Shown: positions 52,898 through 64,000 of the stretch, one piece after another
Layout: each line of letters starts with the position of its first letter
How positions within the stretch are numbered: the first letter of the stretch is position 1
Assembly (NCBI GenBank): GCA_019114445.1
Contig: DXFL01000030.1
Location: 62,001-126,000 of the forward strand
Origin: Candidatus Barnesiella excrementigallinarum
GTDB taxonomy: Bacteria; Bacteroidota; Bacteroidia; Bacteroidales; Barnesiellaceae
Reading direction: 5' to 3'
Length of the DNA stretch: 64,000 bases
Position numbers and translations under genes: made by a program
Notes under the pieces: model-generated
Seen by the model: the letters and a program-made list of their open reading frames with translations, nothing else
Told to the model about the DNA's origin: nothing
Database searches by the model: none

Positions 52898-55800
52898 TTA
52901 TTTGGAATACTGTTCAATCTCCGAAAGTACCTCCTTATTATCCAAATCGTCCCATTTGAGCGGTTTGATCTTCTCTTGAATAATCTGGAATACCACGAAC
53001 AAGGCCGGTACGATAAATATCTGGCATATCATACCGATGAGCATACCGCCTACGGCGCCGGCACCCAGCGTGCCGTTACCATTGGCGCCTACGCCGGTGG
53101 CAAACATCATAGGCAACAAACCGATGACCATAGCCAGCGAAGTCATTAAGATAGGACGCAAACGGGCTGCTGCTCCGTCGATGGCGGCATTAATGATAGG
53201 CATACCGGTACGGCGACGATCCAACGCAAACTCTACAATAAGAATCGCATTCTTGGCCAACAAACCGATAAGCATAATCAAAGCGATTTGCAAATAGATG
53301 TTGTTCTCTACACCCATCATCAACGCAAAGATGAAGCTGCCGGCCAAACCGAACGGAATCGAAAGGATTACCGATAGCGGCAATATGTAGCTCTCGTACT
53401 GGGCACTCAGCAACAGGTAAACGAATACCAAACACAAAATAAAGATAATGGCCGTCGTGCCGCTGCTCGAACTTTGTTCCTCACGGGTCATACCTGAGAA
53501 CTCATAGCCATAGCCTACCGGCAACGTTTCGGCGGCAACCTCCTCGATAGCTTTGATAGCCTCGCCCGAACTGTACCCGTCGGCGGGGTTACCGTTGATG
53601 GTCATTGCTGTAAACATATTGAAACGCTTAATGTTATCGGGGCCATACACCTTCTTCAACGTAATGAAGTTGGTAATCGGAGCCATCTCGGAACCATTAC
53701 GAATCTTAATGTTGTTGAGGCTTTCGGGATTGGTACGTGCATTGGGATCGGCCTGTATCATCACACGATACAATTTACCGAAACGGTTGAAGTTCGACGA
53801 ATACATACCTCCCAAATAACCTTGCAATGCCGAGAGCACATCTTTCGGGCTAATGCCGGCCTGCTTGCACTTGGCAACATCGACATCGACCATGTATTGC
53901 GGGAACGAGGGGTTGAAGGTAGTCGAAGCCATAGCAATTTCGGGACGTTTCATCAACTCGGCCAAGAAGTTTTGTGCCACTTCGTAGAAATGGTCGAGCG
54001 AACCACCCGTCTTGTCTTGCAAGTTCAACTCAAAACCGTTACTGATACTGTAACCCGGAATCATAGGCGGTGCGAAACACAACACACGGGCATCCTTAAT
54101 TTCGGTGGCAAACTTGCCATAAAGGGCTCCGATAACCGAGTTTACGTCCATACCTTTGTCGGTACGTTCGCTCCAATCTTTCAATTTCACGATAAACGAA
54201 CCGTAAGTATTACCCTGTCCGCCGATGAAACTGAAACCCACGATTTGAGTACGGCTCTTCACCGCAGGGTGTGTAGCAATAATACTGTCGACTTCCATCA
54301 ACACTTTTTCGGTACGTTCCTGCGAAGTACCCGGCTGCAAGTCGGCGGTAATCATAATCGTACCTGTATCCTCATTAGGTACCAAACCCGTAGGAGTAAT
54401 GTTCATCAGTACAACGAGAACAACAATTCCCACAATAACCCCGGCAAAAGAAAGTTTCTTGTGATTTACAAAATGCTTGACCCCGTTTTTATATTTACCG
54501 AGCAACGTATCGTAAGCCGCATTGAAAGCGGTGTGGAAACGGTCGATAAAGGTAGTCTTTTTGTGCCCGTTCTTATCATGTGGTTTCAACAAAATGGCAC
54601 ACAAGGCAGGGCTCAACGTCAAGGCGTTGATGGCCGAAAAACCGATGGCAAATGCCATAGTGAGACCAAACTGGCGGTAGAATGTACCCGAAGTTCCGGT
54701 CATGAAACTTACCGGGATAAACACCGACATCATCACCAACGTAATCGATATAATGGCGCCCGACAACTCGCGCATGGCATCGATCGACGCCTTCCGAGCC
54801 GAACGGTAGCCCTGGTCGAGCTTGGCATGGACACCCTCGACGACCACTATCGCATCGTCGACCACTATCGCAATGGCCAGCACCAATGCACAAAGGGTCA
54901 ACAGGTTCAAGCTGAATCCCATGAGGTAAAGGGCAAAGAAAGTACCGATAAGCGATACGGGAATGGCGATGGCAGGGATCAGCGTAGAACGGAAATCCTG
55001 CAAGAAGATATACACCACGAAGAATACCAAAATAAAGGCTTCGATAAGGGTCTTGATTACCTCGTGAATCGAAGCAAACAAGAAGTCGTTGGCATTAAGA
55101 GTGGTTTCTATTTTCATTCCCGGCGGAAGATCTTTCTCAATCTCGCCGAGCAATTCGGTAATATCACCGATAATTTGAGTGGCGTTAGAACCTGCCGTTT
55201 GGTAAATCATGGAGCTCACGGCATTATGACCGTTTTGGAAATTCTTAAACCCGTAGGTCAAACGTCCCAACTCCACATCGGCTACATCTTTTAAATAAAG
55301 AATCTGGCCATCGGCATCGGCCCGTATCACCATATCGCCAAACTCTTCGGGAGTTTGCAAACGGCCTTTATAGGTAAGCACATATTGGAACGATTGGTTA
55401 CCTTGATCGCCAAACTGACCGGGAGCCGCCTCGATATTCTGTTCGGCCAAGATAGCCGAAATATCGGAAGGCATTAAGCCATATTGCGCCATCACATCGG
55501 GTTTCAACCAAATACGCATGGAGTAGTCGGCCGCCATTACGTTGGCATCGCCCACACCCGGCACACGCTGAATCAACGGAATCACGTTGATTTTCGCGTA
55601 GTTTTCGAGAAATTCGAGGCTATACCGGTCATCGGGACTATACAGCGAAAACACCATCAACATACTGGTTTGCCGCTTTTGGGTGATCACACCCACCTGC
55701 GTAACCTCGGCAGGCAACAAGTTCTGAGCTTTGGCCACACGGTTCTGCACGTTCACCGCAGCCATATCGGGATCGGTACCCTGTTTGAAATATACGTTAA

Positions 55801-56071
55801 TCGAGGCCGAACCTGTATTGGTGGCCGTAGAATTCATATACAACATATCCTCCACACCGTTGATCGACTCCTCCAACGGAGCGATAACGCTATTCAATAT
55901 CGTTTGGGCATTGGCACCCGTATAGCTTGTCGAAACTTGAATCGTAGGAGGCGCAATATCGGGATATTGCGTAATGGGTAGGAACACAAGTCCTATAATA
56001 CCCAGTATGACCATAAAAATGGAGATAACGGTCGATAATACCGGGCGATTGATAAATCTGTCTAACTTCAT
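52898..56071 (-). CDS. RND multidrug efflux permease (AcrB/HAE1 type), pump 2
   Basis: 1057 residues. KLDRFINRPVLSTVISIFMVILGIIGLVFLPITQYPDIAPPTIQVSTSYTGA is the AcrB start. The proton relay pair is in LVLAIAIVVDDAIVVVEGVHAKL. The two periplasmic loops have the length of multidrug pumps. It lies 28 bases after its adaptor gene. It is only distantly similar to pump 1. Confidence 0.96.
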   Translation of the reverse strand: MKLDRFINRPVLSTVISIFMVILGIIGLVFLPITQYPDIAPPTIQVSTSYTGANAQTILNSVIAPLEESINGVEDMLYMNSTATNTGSASINVYFKQGTDPDMAAVNVQNRVAKAQNLLPAEVTQVGVITQKRQTSMLMVFSLYSPDDRYSLEFLENYAKINVIPLIQRVPGVGDANVMAADYSMRIWLKPDVMAQYGLMPSDISAILAEQNIEAAPGQFGDQGNQSFQYVLTYKGRLQTPEEFGDMVIRADADGQILYLKDVADVELGRLTYGFKNFQNGHNAVSSMIYQTAGSNATQIIGDITELLGEIEKDLPPGMKIETTLNANDFLFASIHEVIKTLIEAFILVFFVVYIFLQDFRSTLIPAIAIPVSLIGTFFALYLMGFSLNLLTLCALVLAIAIVVDDAIVVVEGVHAKLDQGYRSARKASIDAMRELSGAIISITLVMMSVFIPVSFMTGTSGTFYRQFGLTMAFAIGFSAINALTLSPALCAILLKPHDKNGHKKTTFIDRFHTAFNAAYDTLLGKYKNGVKHFVNHKKLSFAGVIVGIVVLVVLMNITPTGLVPNEDTGTIMITADLQPGTSQERTEKVLMEVDSIIATHPAVKSRTQIVGFSFIGGQGNTYGSFIVKLKDWSERTDKGMDVNSVIGALYGKFATEIKDARVLCFAPPMIPGYSISNGFELNLQDKTGGSLDHFYEVAQNFLAELMKRPEIAMASTTFNPSFPQYMVDVDVAKCKQAGISPKDVLSALQGYLGGMYSSNFNRFGKLYRVMIQADPNARTNPESLNNIKIRNGSEMAPITNFITLKKVYGPDNIKRFNMFTAMTINGNPADGYSSGEAIKAIEEVAAETLPVGYGYEFSGMTREEQSSSSGTTAIIFILCLVFVYLLLSAQYESYILPLSVILSIPFGLAGSFIFALMMGVENNIYLQIALIMLIGLLAKNAILIVEFALDRRRTGMPIINAAIDGAAARLRPILMTSLAMVIGLLPMMFATGVGANGNGTLGAGAVGGMLIGMICQIFIVPALFVVFQIIQEKIKPLKWDDLDNKEVLSEIEQYSK

Positions 56072-56099
56072 AAATATTCTCCTTTATTGGAAGTCCCTT

Positions 56100-57233
56100 T
56101 TATTGATTTTTTTGCGAGCCGGCAACTTGAATCGTCATGCCGTCTTTCAATGTGTTCACGCCCTCGGTAACAATGCGGTCACCGGCTTTTACACCCGAAA
56201 GTACCATATAATCTTTCCCGTTATTAACAGGAGCCACGGTGATTTCGGTCGAGGTTACCGTCGAATCGGCATTCAGTACATAAACGAATTTCTTGTCCTG
56301 AATTTCGTATGTGGCTTTTTGGGGTACCAAAATGGCCTGATTGTTCTTCATCGGGATCAGAATTACACCGGTACCACCGCTACGCAACAGTCTATCGGGA
56401 TTTTCAAACGTAGCACGCATATTGGACGACCCCGTCTGCGTGTCGATAATACCGCTCACTGTTTCGATGCGCCCCTTCAACGGATAAATGCTACCATCGG
56501 AAAGTTTCAAAGATACTTCGGGTAACTTTTTCAAGAAGTTACCGGCACCATATTGGGCCGCCAATTCAAGAATTTGGCGCTCGGTCATCGAGAAATAGAC
56601 ATACATCTCGGAATTGTCCGAAACCGTTGTAAGCGGGGTTGCCGAAGAGGGCGAAACCAAGCTACCTACCCGGAAAGGAATCTCACCTACCACCCCGTTC
56701 AGCGGACTGGTAACACGTGTATAAGAGTCGTTGTTGCGAGCATTTACCAACTGAGCCTCGGCTTGTGCCAATTGAGCTTTGGCCGAAGCGTAAGAGTTCT
56801 CGGCCATCTGCAAATCGTATTCGCTGATAATGTCGCGACGTTGCAATTCGCGTTTATTCTCAGCCGTGAGACGGGCTGTTTCGGCATTGGCCTTAGCCAC
56901 CTCGACATTCGTTTGAGCCACTTTCAATGCAGCTTTATAGGGTACGGTATCAATTACGAAAAGCACTTGCCCTTTACGTACAACCGAACCTTCGTCCACC
57001 CGCAGTTCCGTGATAAAACCGCTCACATTCGGACGTATCTCTATATCCTGTTTCCCCTTGATTGCAGCAGGATAATTGCTATACCACTCCATCGAGTCGG
57101 GAGCCAATGTCATTACGGCATACTCTCGTGCCATACCGCCTCCATTTTGGGCGTTTTTCCCTCCGCAAGAAAATAAGAAAATGCAAAGCACCGCTCCGGC
57201 GATGGGCTGAATAAAATTTTTAGTCAATTTCAT
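56100..57233 (-). CDS. RND efflux periplasmic adaptor lipoprotein (AcrA type), pump 2
   Basis: 377 residues from ATG 57233; the lipobox is LFSCGGKN. Lipoyl halves YPAAIKGKQDIEIRPNVSGFITELRVDEGSVVRKGQVLFVID and VTSPLNGVVGEIPFRVGSLV flank a coiled-coil hairpin (about 95-160). It is the first gene of the operon, behind a long leader with two candidate -7 boxes. Confidence 0.94.
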   Translation of the reverse strand: MKLTKNFIQPIAGAVLCIFLFSCGGKNAQNGGGMAREYAVMTLAPDSMEWYSNYPAAIKGKQDIEIRPNVSGFITELRVDEGSVVRKGQVLFVIDTVPYKAALKVAQTNVEVAKANAETARLTAENKRELQRRDIISEYDLQMAENSYASAKAQLAQAEAQLVNARNNDSYTRVTSPLNGVVGEIPFRVGSLVSPSSATPLTTVSDNSEMYVYFSMTERQILELAAQYGAGNFLKKLPEVSLKLSDGSIYPLKGRIETVSGIIDTQTGSSNMRATFENPDRLLRSGGTGVILIPMKNNQAILVPQKATYEIQDKKFVYVLNADSTVTSTEITVAPVNNGKDYMVLSGVKAGDRIVTEGVNTLKDGMTIQVAGSQKNQ

Positions 57234-57389
57234 AAGCAACAAAAATTATTTTTCAACGTTGATATTTCAAATTAAAATTTTATATTTAAAAATGTTAAAC
57301 CATATTCGTTAAAAATTCTCCTCCGCGCCTGCATAGAGGCTCAAAAAAGCCCTATAAATAGGCATTTTACAGGGATATTACAAACGATA

Positions 57390-57479
57390 CAAATTTAGAT
57401 ATAAACTCTGTATAATAGAGGGAAATAATTAAAAAATAAAATAAAAATTACATACCCTATTATTTTAGGGGCAAAGATA
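57390..57479 (-). promoter_or_regulatory. Two candidate -7 boxes for the pump-2 operon
   Basis: Minus-strand TATCTTTG (57479-57472) and TAAATTTG (57397-57390) both match TAnnTTTG. They predict leaders of about 230 or 150 bases, long for this organism. Confidence 0.45.
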
Positions 57480-57633
57480 GAGGCATATTCTTGTATATTC
57501 GAGTTCTTTAATACTCCCGTTTTGGTCTATTTTTCCGATACAAACAAGAACCCTTACTCTAATATTTCAACGGCAGGAATATAGATTTACTATTTTTCGA
57601 GCCTATTTTTCTCGTCAAATTTTACCCTAAAAA

Positions 57634-57685
57634 AGGCGGCTTTTTTTCTCCGCTCCCAATAAGGAGAAGAGAAGAAAAGCCGCCT
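57634..57685 (-). terminator. Terminator after the GH97 gene
   Basis: AGGCGGCTTTT (57634-57644) and AAAAGCCGCCT (57675-57685) pair perfectly over 11 bp, 35 bases after the stop. A U-rich run (TTTTAGGG) follows on the minus strand. Confidence 0.75.
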
Positions 57686-57719
57686 GCTGAATGAAAAATG
57701 ATTTATTGTATGCCTTTAA

Positions 57720-59882
<2,163 letters not shown>

Positions 59883-59901
59883 TTATGTATGTTTTTACGA
59901 A

Positions 59902-62900
59902 TTAGTTTTTCAACAGTTTACAAACCGTTGTTTGTCCTTGCTCCGAGATTCTTACGAGGTAGGTACCCTTAGACAACTGTGCAATATTCAAGGTAGATAC
60001 TTTTCCCGTCAGTTTTTGTTGCATCATGCACTGCCCGCTAATGGAAAATATTTCTATCTCTCCTTCGTTTGCAGTCAAATGCACATTGAGCAATTCTTTG
60101 GTGGGATTGGGATAAATATAGTTTTGTTCCGCTACCGGAGCCTGCACACCCGAACTTTCCTTGCTTATGCTATAAACCAAAGTCTGGTCGTTGAACCGTA
60201 TGGTATATTCACCGGCGGTCTCGACGGTAAATTTGAGGTTGGGTTTTCCACCGGTGGTTTCGATGGCGGTACCGCTCAATCCTTCGGCTCCACCCCAATC
60301 CTTATCACTGAAATTGTTGGTGTTGGCAAATTTCAATTCCCACTCTCCGGCCGGCAGATTCACCTCGGTTACCTCCCACTGGTTATCGCCCACCAACTCC
60401 ATATAGCCGGCACCCAGCGTCCAGTTGTTGTACGATCCACCTACATACATCTCTTTTTGTACGGAATTATAGGTGCGTACAACCGCATATTGCAGCGTTT
60501 GAGGATTGAAGGTGATGTAGTAGTTTCCGCTCGTTTCTATGGTAAACTTGATATTTTGGCAATTCGGGTCGGGACCCTTGATGGCTGTGCCCGTGAGGCT
60601 GTTATTCCCCTGAACGGCTCCCCAGTCGGTATCGCTCCAATTGTCGGTATTGGCAAACTTCATTTCGTAAGTACCGGCTTCGAAGTAGAGGCGGTCGCTC
60701 CTTAAAGTCCCATCTTCCGACGGATTGCCGAGCATCAACCGCTTGTCTTCGTCGCCATTGAACCAGTTGGTAAAGGTGCCGGCAATGAAATAAACGCCTA
60801 CTTTGCTCAAATCCAATGCCCCGGTCGTATCTTCTACTTTCGGCACCAAAATCGTGTTACTGCTCGTCCAGTCGGAGTATTGTGTCTGTTCACCCCCGAC
60901 GATTGCCACGCGGAAATAGCGGGCAGGACGCTCGAAGTTACCTTCGCTCTGCGTGATGCTGACCGACAGAGAATCGGCATTATATTCCGTACAGGTGAAT
61001 TGCAACAGAGCATAGCCACCGTTGCGATAGTCGAAACCTTCGCCCTCATCGTCATACAAACGGCCTTCGGCTTGGCCATCGTCGAGCGGATTGACAAAGA
61101 GCGTAATCGAGTCGCACGCATATTCTACCGTACTTTGTATGTCGTGGCCCAAATAGGGCAGAATGGCTCCCGGACGAAGGGCTACAATAGCTTGATAGCC
61201 GTCATCTTGGGCTTCGAGTTTCAGTTCGTCCCAGTCGCCTTCGGGCATAACAGGATTAACCGCCCAGCGCGGAATCACGAGCAGGTCGTTACCCAGCAAG
61301 AAGGCTTGTTGTTCTTCGCGCAAATTTTCATTGGTGAAATCGGCAAAGAAGAGCGGACGCATAACAGGCATACCCGTTTGAGCCGATTCGTGGAACAGTG
61401 TATAGAAATAGGGCAACAGGTGGTAACGGCGGTTCACGGCGTTGCGAGCCACCTTTTCTATTTTGCTGCCAAAAGCCCACGGTTCTTGGGCGTGTTCCGA
61501 CGTATGGTTGCGCGAGAACGGATAGTAAGGAGCCATAGCAAACCAGTGACCCATCAAATCGGTATTACCTATACGACCGTAGCCCCCCACGTCGGGTCCG
61601 CCGAAAGGCTGTCCCGAAAGACCGAGGTTAAGCAGAACGGGTACTGTCACTTTCAGGTGCTTCCATGTATCGAGGTTATCGCCTGTCCATGTAGCGCAAT
61701 AGCGTTGAGCCCCCAAGTGATTGGCCCGCGAAAGGAGGAAAGGACGTTTATCGGGGCGGCTCTTCGTAAGTCCTTCGTAAGAAGCTTTGGTCATGAGCGA
61801 CCCGTACAGGTTGTGGTAACGCATATGAGGCCCGGCCGCCAAATCGCCGCCACCCCGGTGCCAGTTGGTGGTGAGCATGGTCCATTCGGGAGTATTGAAT
61901 ACGCCCGGCTCGTTCATGTCGTTCCATGCGCCGTCCATATTGTTTTCCTTGTAGAACTCGCCATAGAGGCCGGCCCACCATTCGCGGGTCTCGGGACGTG
62001 TGAAGTCGGGGAATTTACACATACCCGGCCATACTTCACCCTCATAATCGGTCACTTTGTCTTCATTTTTCACCCAGTGGTCGCCCTCTTGCCCCTGTTG
62101 GTAAACGATGTAGCTCTCGTCGATTTTCACACCCGGGTCGGTAATGTAACCGGCCTTGAAGTTGCGGCTGTGGAGCGAATCGTTCATGGCTATGGGGTTG
62201 GGAACACCGTCGCCCGAAAAATAGTCCGAGCCATCGTAGGTGAAGATACGCTTCCCGTCCATGTAGTCGATGTCGAACCAAATCACATCGCACGGGTGGT
62301 GACGACGGCGCATCTCGTTGGTAATCCACAGCACATCGGACGGCTTGTACGAAGGGTTATAGCGCGACTGGTGGTAACCGATGGCCCACAGCGGGGGCAG
62401 ATTGATGGTACCTGTCAACTCGCCCAGAGCCTGCATCATCTCGGCGGGAGAATCGCGCTCGATCACGATAACCCGGAAAGCAGGGCCTTCGCTGGTTATC
62501 TGCATCGGATTCGAAAGGTTTATTCTCGACCGCCAGCTATTATCGGCTATGATACCAAAGGTTCTACCGTCGGGACGTACACCCATAATCCAGGGGTGCG
62601 ACTGGTAAAGGCCATCTTTGTAATAGCCATAATTATCGTTATTCCACAAGGGAATGTCGTAACCGTTACGACGTAGGTTACCGTTTACAAGTCCCGTACC
62701 GTATAGGTCTATATCGTTTCCGTAAGGTATCTCGACCAAAGTTTTTCCCTCATCATTGGTTTTAAATTCGGGGCGAATTTCCCAATCGGCAGGCAGTTCG
62801 CCCTGCTGGGTCAACTCTTTCTGTATGGCAAACGAGGCCAATGTCTGCGATGCATCGAAATCGGCCGGATAGAACACAGCTATTCTATCGCCACACAAAT

Positions 62901-62967
62901 ATTCTTCCTGAGCTTGTGCACACAGGCTGGCACACAATACCAATACGGATAAAAATTTGTACTTCAT
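59902..62967 (-). CDS. GH31 alpha-glucosidase with two binding-like modules and T9SS tail
   Basis: 1021 residues from ATG 62967 (signal peptide MKYKFLSVLVLCASLCAQAQ). The GH31 barrel has DVIWFDIDYMDGKRIFTYD, the nucleophile in DGAWNDMNEP (near 349) and the acid/base in WTGDNLDTW (near 429). After the C-terminal sheets come two similar ~100-residue modules (GVYFIAGTFTNWFNGDEDKRLML... and EMYVGGSYNNWTLGAGYMELV...) that resemble SusE-type starch-binding folds. The last ~75 residues (YIYPNPTKELLNVHL...GTYLVRISEQGQTTVCKLLKN) are a T9SS sorting domain, so the enzyme is probably secreted across the outer membrane rather than kept in the periplasm. Confidence 0.93.
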   Translation of the reverse strand: MKYKFLSVLVLCASLCAQAQEEYLCGDRIAVFYPADFDASQTLASFAIQKELTQQGELPADWEIRPEFKTNDEGKTLVEIPYGNDIDLYGTGLVNGNLRRNGYDIPLWNNDNYGYYKDGLYQSHPWIMGVRPDGRTFGIIADNSWRSRINLSNPMQITSEGPAFRVIVIERDSPAEMMQALGELTGTINLPPLWAIGYHQSRYNPSYKPSDVLWITNEMRRRHHPCDVIWFDIDYMDGKRIFTYDGSDYFSGDGVPNPIAMNDSLHSRNFKAGYITDPGVKIDESYIVYQQGQEGDHWVKNEDKVTDYEGEVWPGMCKFPDFTRPETREWWAGLYGEFYKENNMDGAWNDMNEPGVFNTPEWTMLTTNWHRGGGDLAAGPHMRYHNLYGSLMTKASYEGLTKSRPDKRPFLLSRANHLGAQRYCATWTGDNLDTWKHLKVTVPVLLNLGLSGQPFGGPDVGGYGRIGNTDLMGHWFAMAPYYPFSRNHTSEHAQEPWAFGSKIEKVARNAVNRRYHLLPYFYTLFHESAQTGMPVMRPLFFADFTNENLREEQQAFLLGNDLLVIPRWAVNPVMPEGDWDELKLEAQDDGYQAIVALRPGAILPYLGHDIQSTVEYACDSITLFVNPLDDGQAEGRLYDDEGEGFDYRNGGYALLQFTCTEYNADSLSVSITQSEGNFERPARYFRVAIVGGEQTQYSDWTSSNTILVPKVEDTTGALDLSKVGVYFIAGTFTNWFNGDEDKRLMLGNPSEDGTLRSDRLYFEAGTYEMKFANTDNWSDTDWGAVQGNNSLTGTAIKGPDPNCQNIKFTIETSGNYYITFNPQTLQYAVVRTYNSVQKEMYVGGSYNNWTLGAGYMELVGDNQWEVTEVNLPAGEWELKFANTNNFSDKDWGGAEGLSGTAIETTGGKPNLKFTVETAGEYTIRFNDQTLVYSISKESSGVQAPVAEQNYIYPNPTKELLNVHLTANEGEIEIFSISGQCMMQQKLTGKVSTLNIAQLSKGTYLVRISEQGQTTVCKLLKN

Positions 62968-63015
62968 AAAAAATCTATATTCCAAAATAAATAATCTCTT
63001 TCTCTCTATTCAAGA

Positions 63016-63048
63016 GCCAGAAGGGAGAGGGCTCCTCCCCCTCCTGGC
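63016..63048 (-). other. Hairpin between GH66 and GH31 genes
   Basis: In minus-strand RNA GCCAGGAGGGGGAG pairs with CUCUCCCUUCUGGC using G-U pairs. No U-tract. Probably an intercistronic stability element. Confidence 0.4.
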
Positions 63049-63059
63049 CTATCTCTTTA

Positions 63060-64000
63060 TTAATATTCGACCACTACCATATCCCAGTATTTGATAGCCG
63101 GGAGTGTAACCGTCACTTTACCACCTACATACTCATATTCGAGAGGTATGGCTACGCCGTCTTTCACATCGGGCGAAGCAACCCACACCGATTTGGGAGT
63201 CTGTTTTACAGCGAAACTTACCTTCAAATTCTCCAACAAATCGGGTTCTCCCTGATTGGCATTGGTATCGCACCAGTCGAGATGGGTGGCATTTCGATAG
63301 CTCAACAAATGTATCACATCGCAATTGGCAAAACGTTTGCCTACTGTGGCAATCTGCCCTCTTACGGGCCCCCATTGGTTGAACACGACATTGCCTTCGG
63401 CCGCAGTCACATCTATACCATACCATTCGCCGTCTTCCCTCAACAAATTTTGATAGGCTGTGAGAAAATCGTAGTAATGAACCAATGCAATTTTCAATTC
63501 GCCACGCATTGTGAGGTTATTGTTGGGGAAATACTCATTGCAAAGCAAGTGTTCGCCCAGTTGCAGGATAGAACCACCCCAAGCAAAAGCAGCGGCACTT
63601 CCCATCAAAATACCGGGAGTATTGAAATAGCTGCGTCCTTTACGACCATGCTCGTAGTTCATGTACGCCGCCAAAACGGTCTCTTTTCCGTTCGACCATT
63701 TGTCGTTGTTGGTAATGATGTCCGAGAAAATCGTAAACCCTTTATCGTCATTGTGATCCCACACCTCGGTATAAAGGAAATCGACCGGAGCTTTCGAAAT
63801 TTGGTTTTCCTGTCCATATTGTCCTACGGCATTCATCACCAGCGACTTGTCGGGGTGCGATTCCTTCATGCGTTCAATAAAATGTTTGAAGGTTTGGTCG
63901 AGATAGACACGAGAACCATAATAATCATAGGTATCGCCCCGGCCGCCCAACTGGTCTATTTGGTAACCGTCGAAATCAAAAACGGCATATACATCGCTAT
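63060..64000 (-). CDS. GH66 dextranase/cycloisomaltooligosaccharide enzyme (5' end outside window)
   Basis: 312 codons are visible, the C-terminal part. VFDFDGYQIDQLG just inside the edge is the region of the GH66 catalytic aspartate, and FLYTEVWDHND carries the acid/base glutamate. The rest (YFNTPGILMGSAAAFAWGGSILQLGEHLLCNEYFPNN) and the beta-sandwich end (YWDMVVVEY) fit the family. It cuts alpha-1,6-glucan internally. With GH31 and GH97 downstream it forms the enzyme end of a dextran-type locus like that of Bacteroides thetaiotaomicron; SusC/SusD would be expected beyond 64000. Confidence 0.9.
   Translation of the reverse strand, partial: SDVYAVFDFDGYQIDQLGGRGDTYDYYGSRVYLDQTFKHFIERMKESHPDKSLVMNAVGQYGQENQISKAPVDFLYTEVWDHNDDKGFTIFSDIITNNDKWSNGKETVLAAYMNYEHGRKGRSYFNTPGILMGSAAAFAWGGSILQLGEHLLCNEYFPNNNLTMRGELKIALVHYYDFLTAYQNLLREDGEWYGIDVTAAEGNVVFNQWGPVRGQIATVGKRFANCDVIHLLSYRNATHLDWCDTNANQGEPDLLENLKVSFAVKQTPKSVWVASPDVKDGVAIPLEYEYVGGKVTVTLPAIKYWDMVVVEY

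Larger units (their letters stand above)
57234..57719. other. 486-base gap between pump 2 and GH97
   Basis: A/T-rich. It contains the leader and promoters of the pump-2 operon and the terminator of the GH97 gene. No gene seen. Confidence 0.6.

Overview
The window is a Bacteroidales chromosome segment. The evidence is the gene content (GH97, GH66 and GH31 enzymes, a GldB homologue, DUF5606, long NusB, BamD/RpoZ and NusB-YajC-YbbR-CoaE operons), promoters with the Bacteroidetes -7 box TAnnTTTG, almost no Shine-Dalgarno sequences, and C-terminal domains of the type IX secretion kind on secreted proteins. Barnesiellaceae or a close gut/oral relative is a guess, not proven.

Region 1 (1-9267) is a carbohydrate/surface cluster. 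On the minus strand lie a secreted GH31 enzyme and three secreted beta-helix proteins, two of them recent tandem copies; divergent on the plus strand is a Ser-type sulfatase. GH31 and the two twin beta-helix genes share a two-box upstream element (GGGTATA, exactly 14 bases, TCGTCTTTA) that looks like a promoter for an alternative (ECF-type) sigma factor.

Region 2 (9418-12324) is a scar. The first ~128 codons of ftsH are joined to a mobile-element fragment that has itself lost its 5' end. The fragment carries a large multi-helix RNA-like element, a stand-alone PD-(D/E)XK nuclease of the HsdR N-terminal type, a small membrane protein, and integrase-type repeats and promoter with no integrase gene.

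Region 3 (12325-43683) is core chromosome: nfo-cysK, malQ, B12-dependent ribonucleotide reductase, a nitroreductase, dnaA, an MCE protein with an amidase, gldB-aroE-lysR-comEC, the coaE/ybbR/yajC/nusB and bamD/rpoZ groups, and a pspC-uvrB-ygiQ-peptidase-fetAB-like run ending against a PHP phosphoesterase.

Region 4 (43684-57479) holds two complete tripartite RND efflux operons in tandem on the minus strand. One starts with a TetR regulator gene carrying an operator over its promoter and ends in a small PII-like gene. The other ends in an LpxA-like acyltransferase gene.

Region 5 (57634-64000) is the downstream end of an alpha-glucan (probably dextran) utilisation locus: GH66 (cut by the window edge), GH31 with two carbohydrate-binding-like modules, and a SusB-like GH97. 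SusC/SusD genes would be expected beyond position 64000.

No tRNA, rRNA, CRISPR array or intact insertion sequence was seen.
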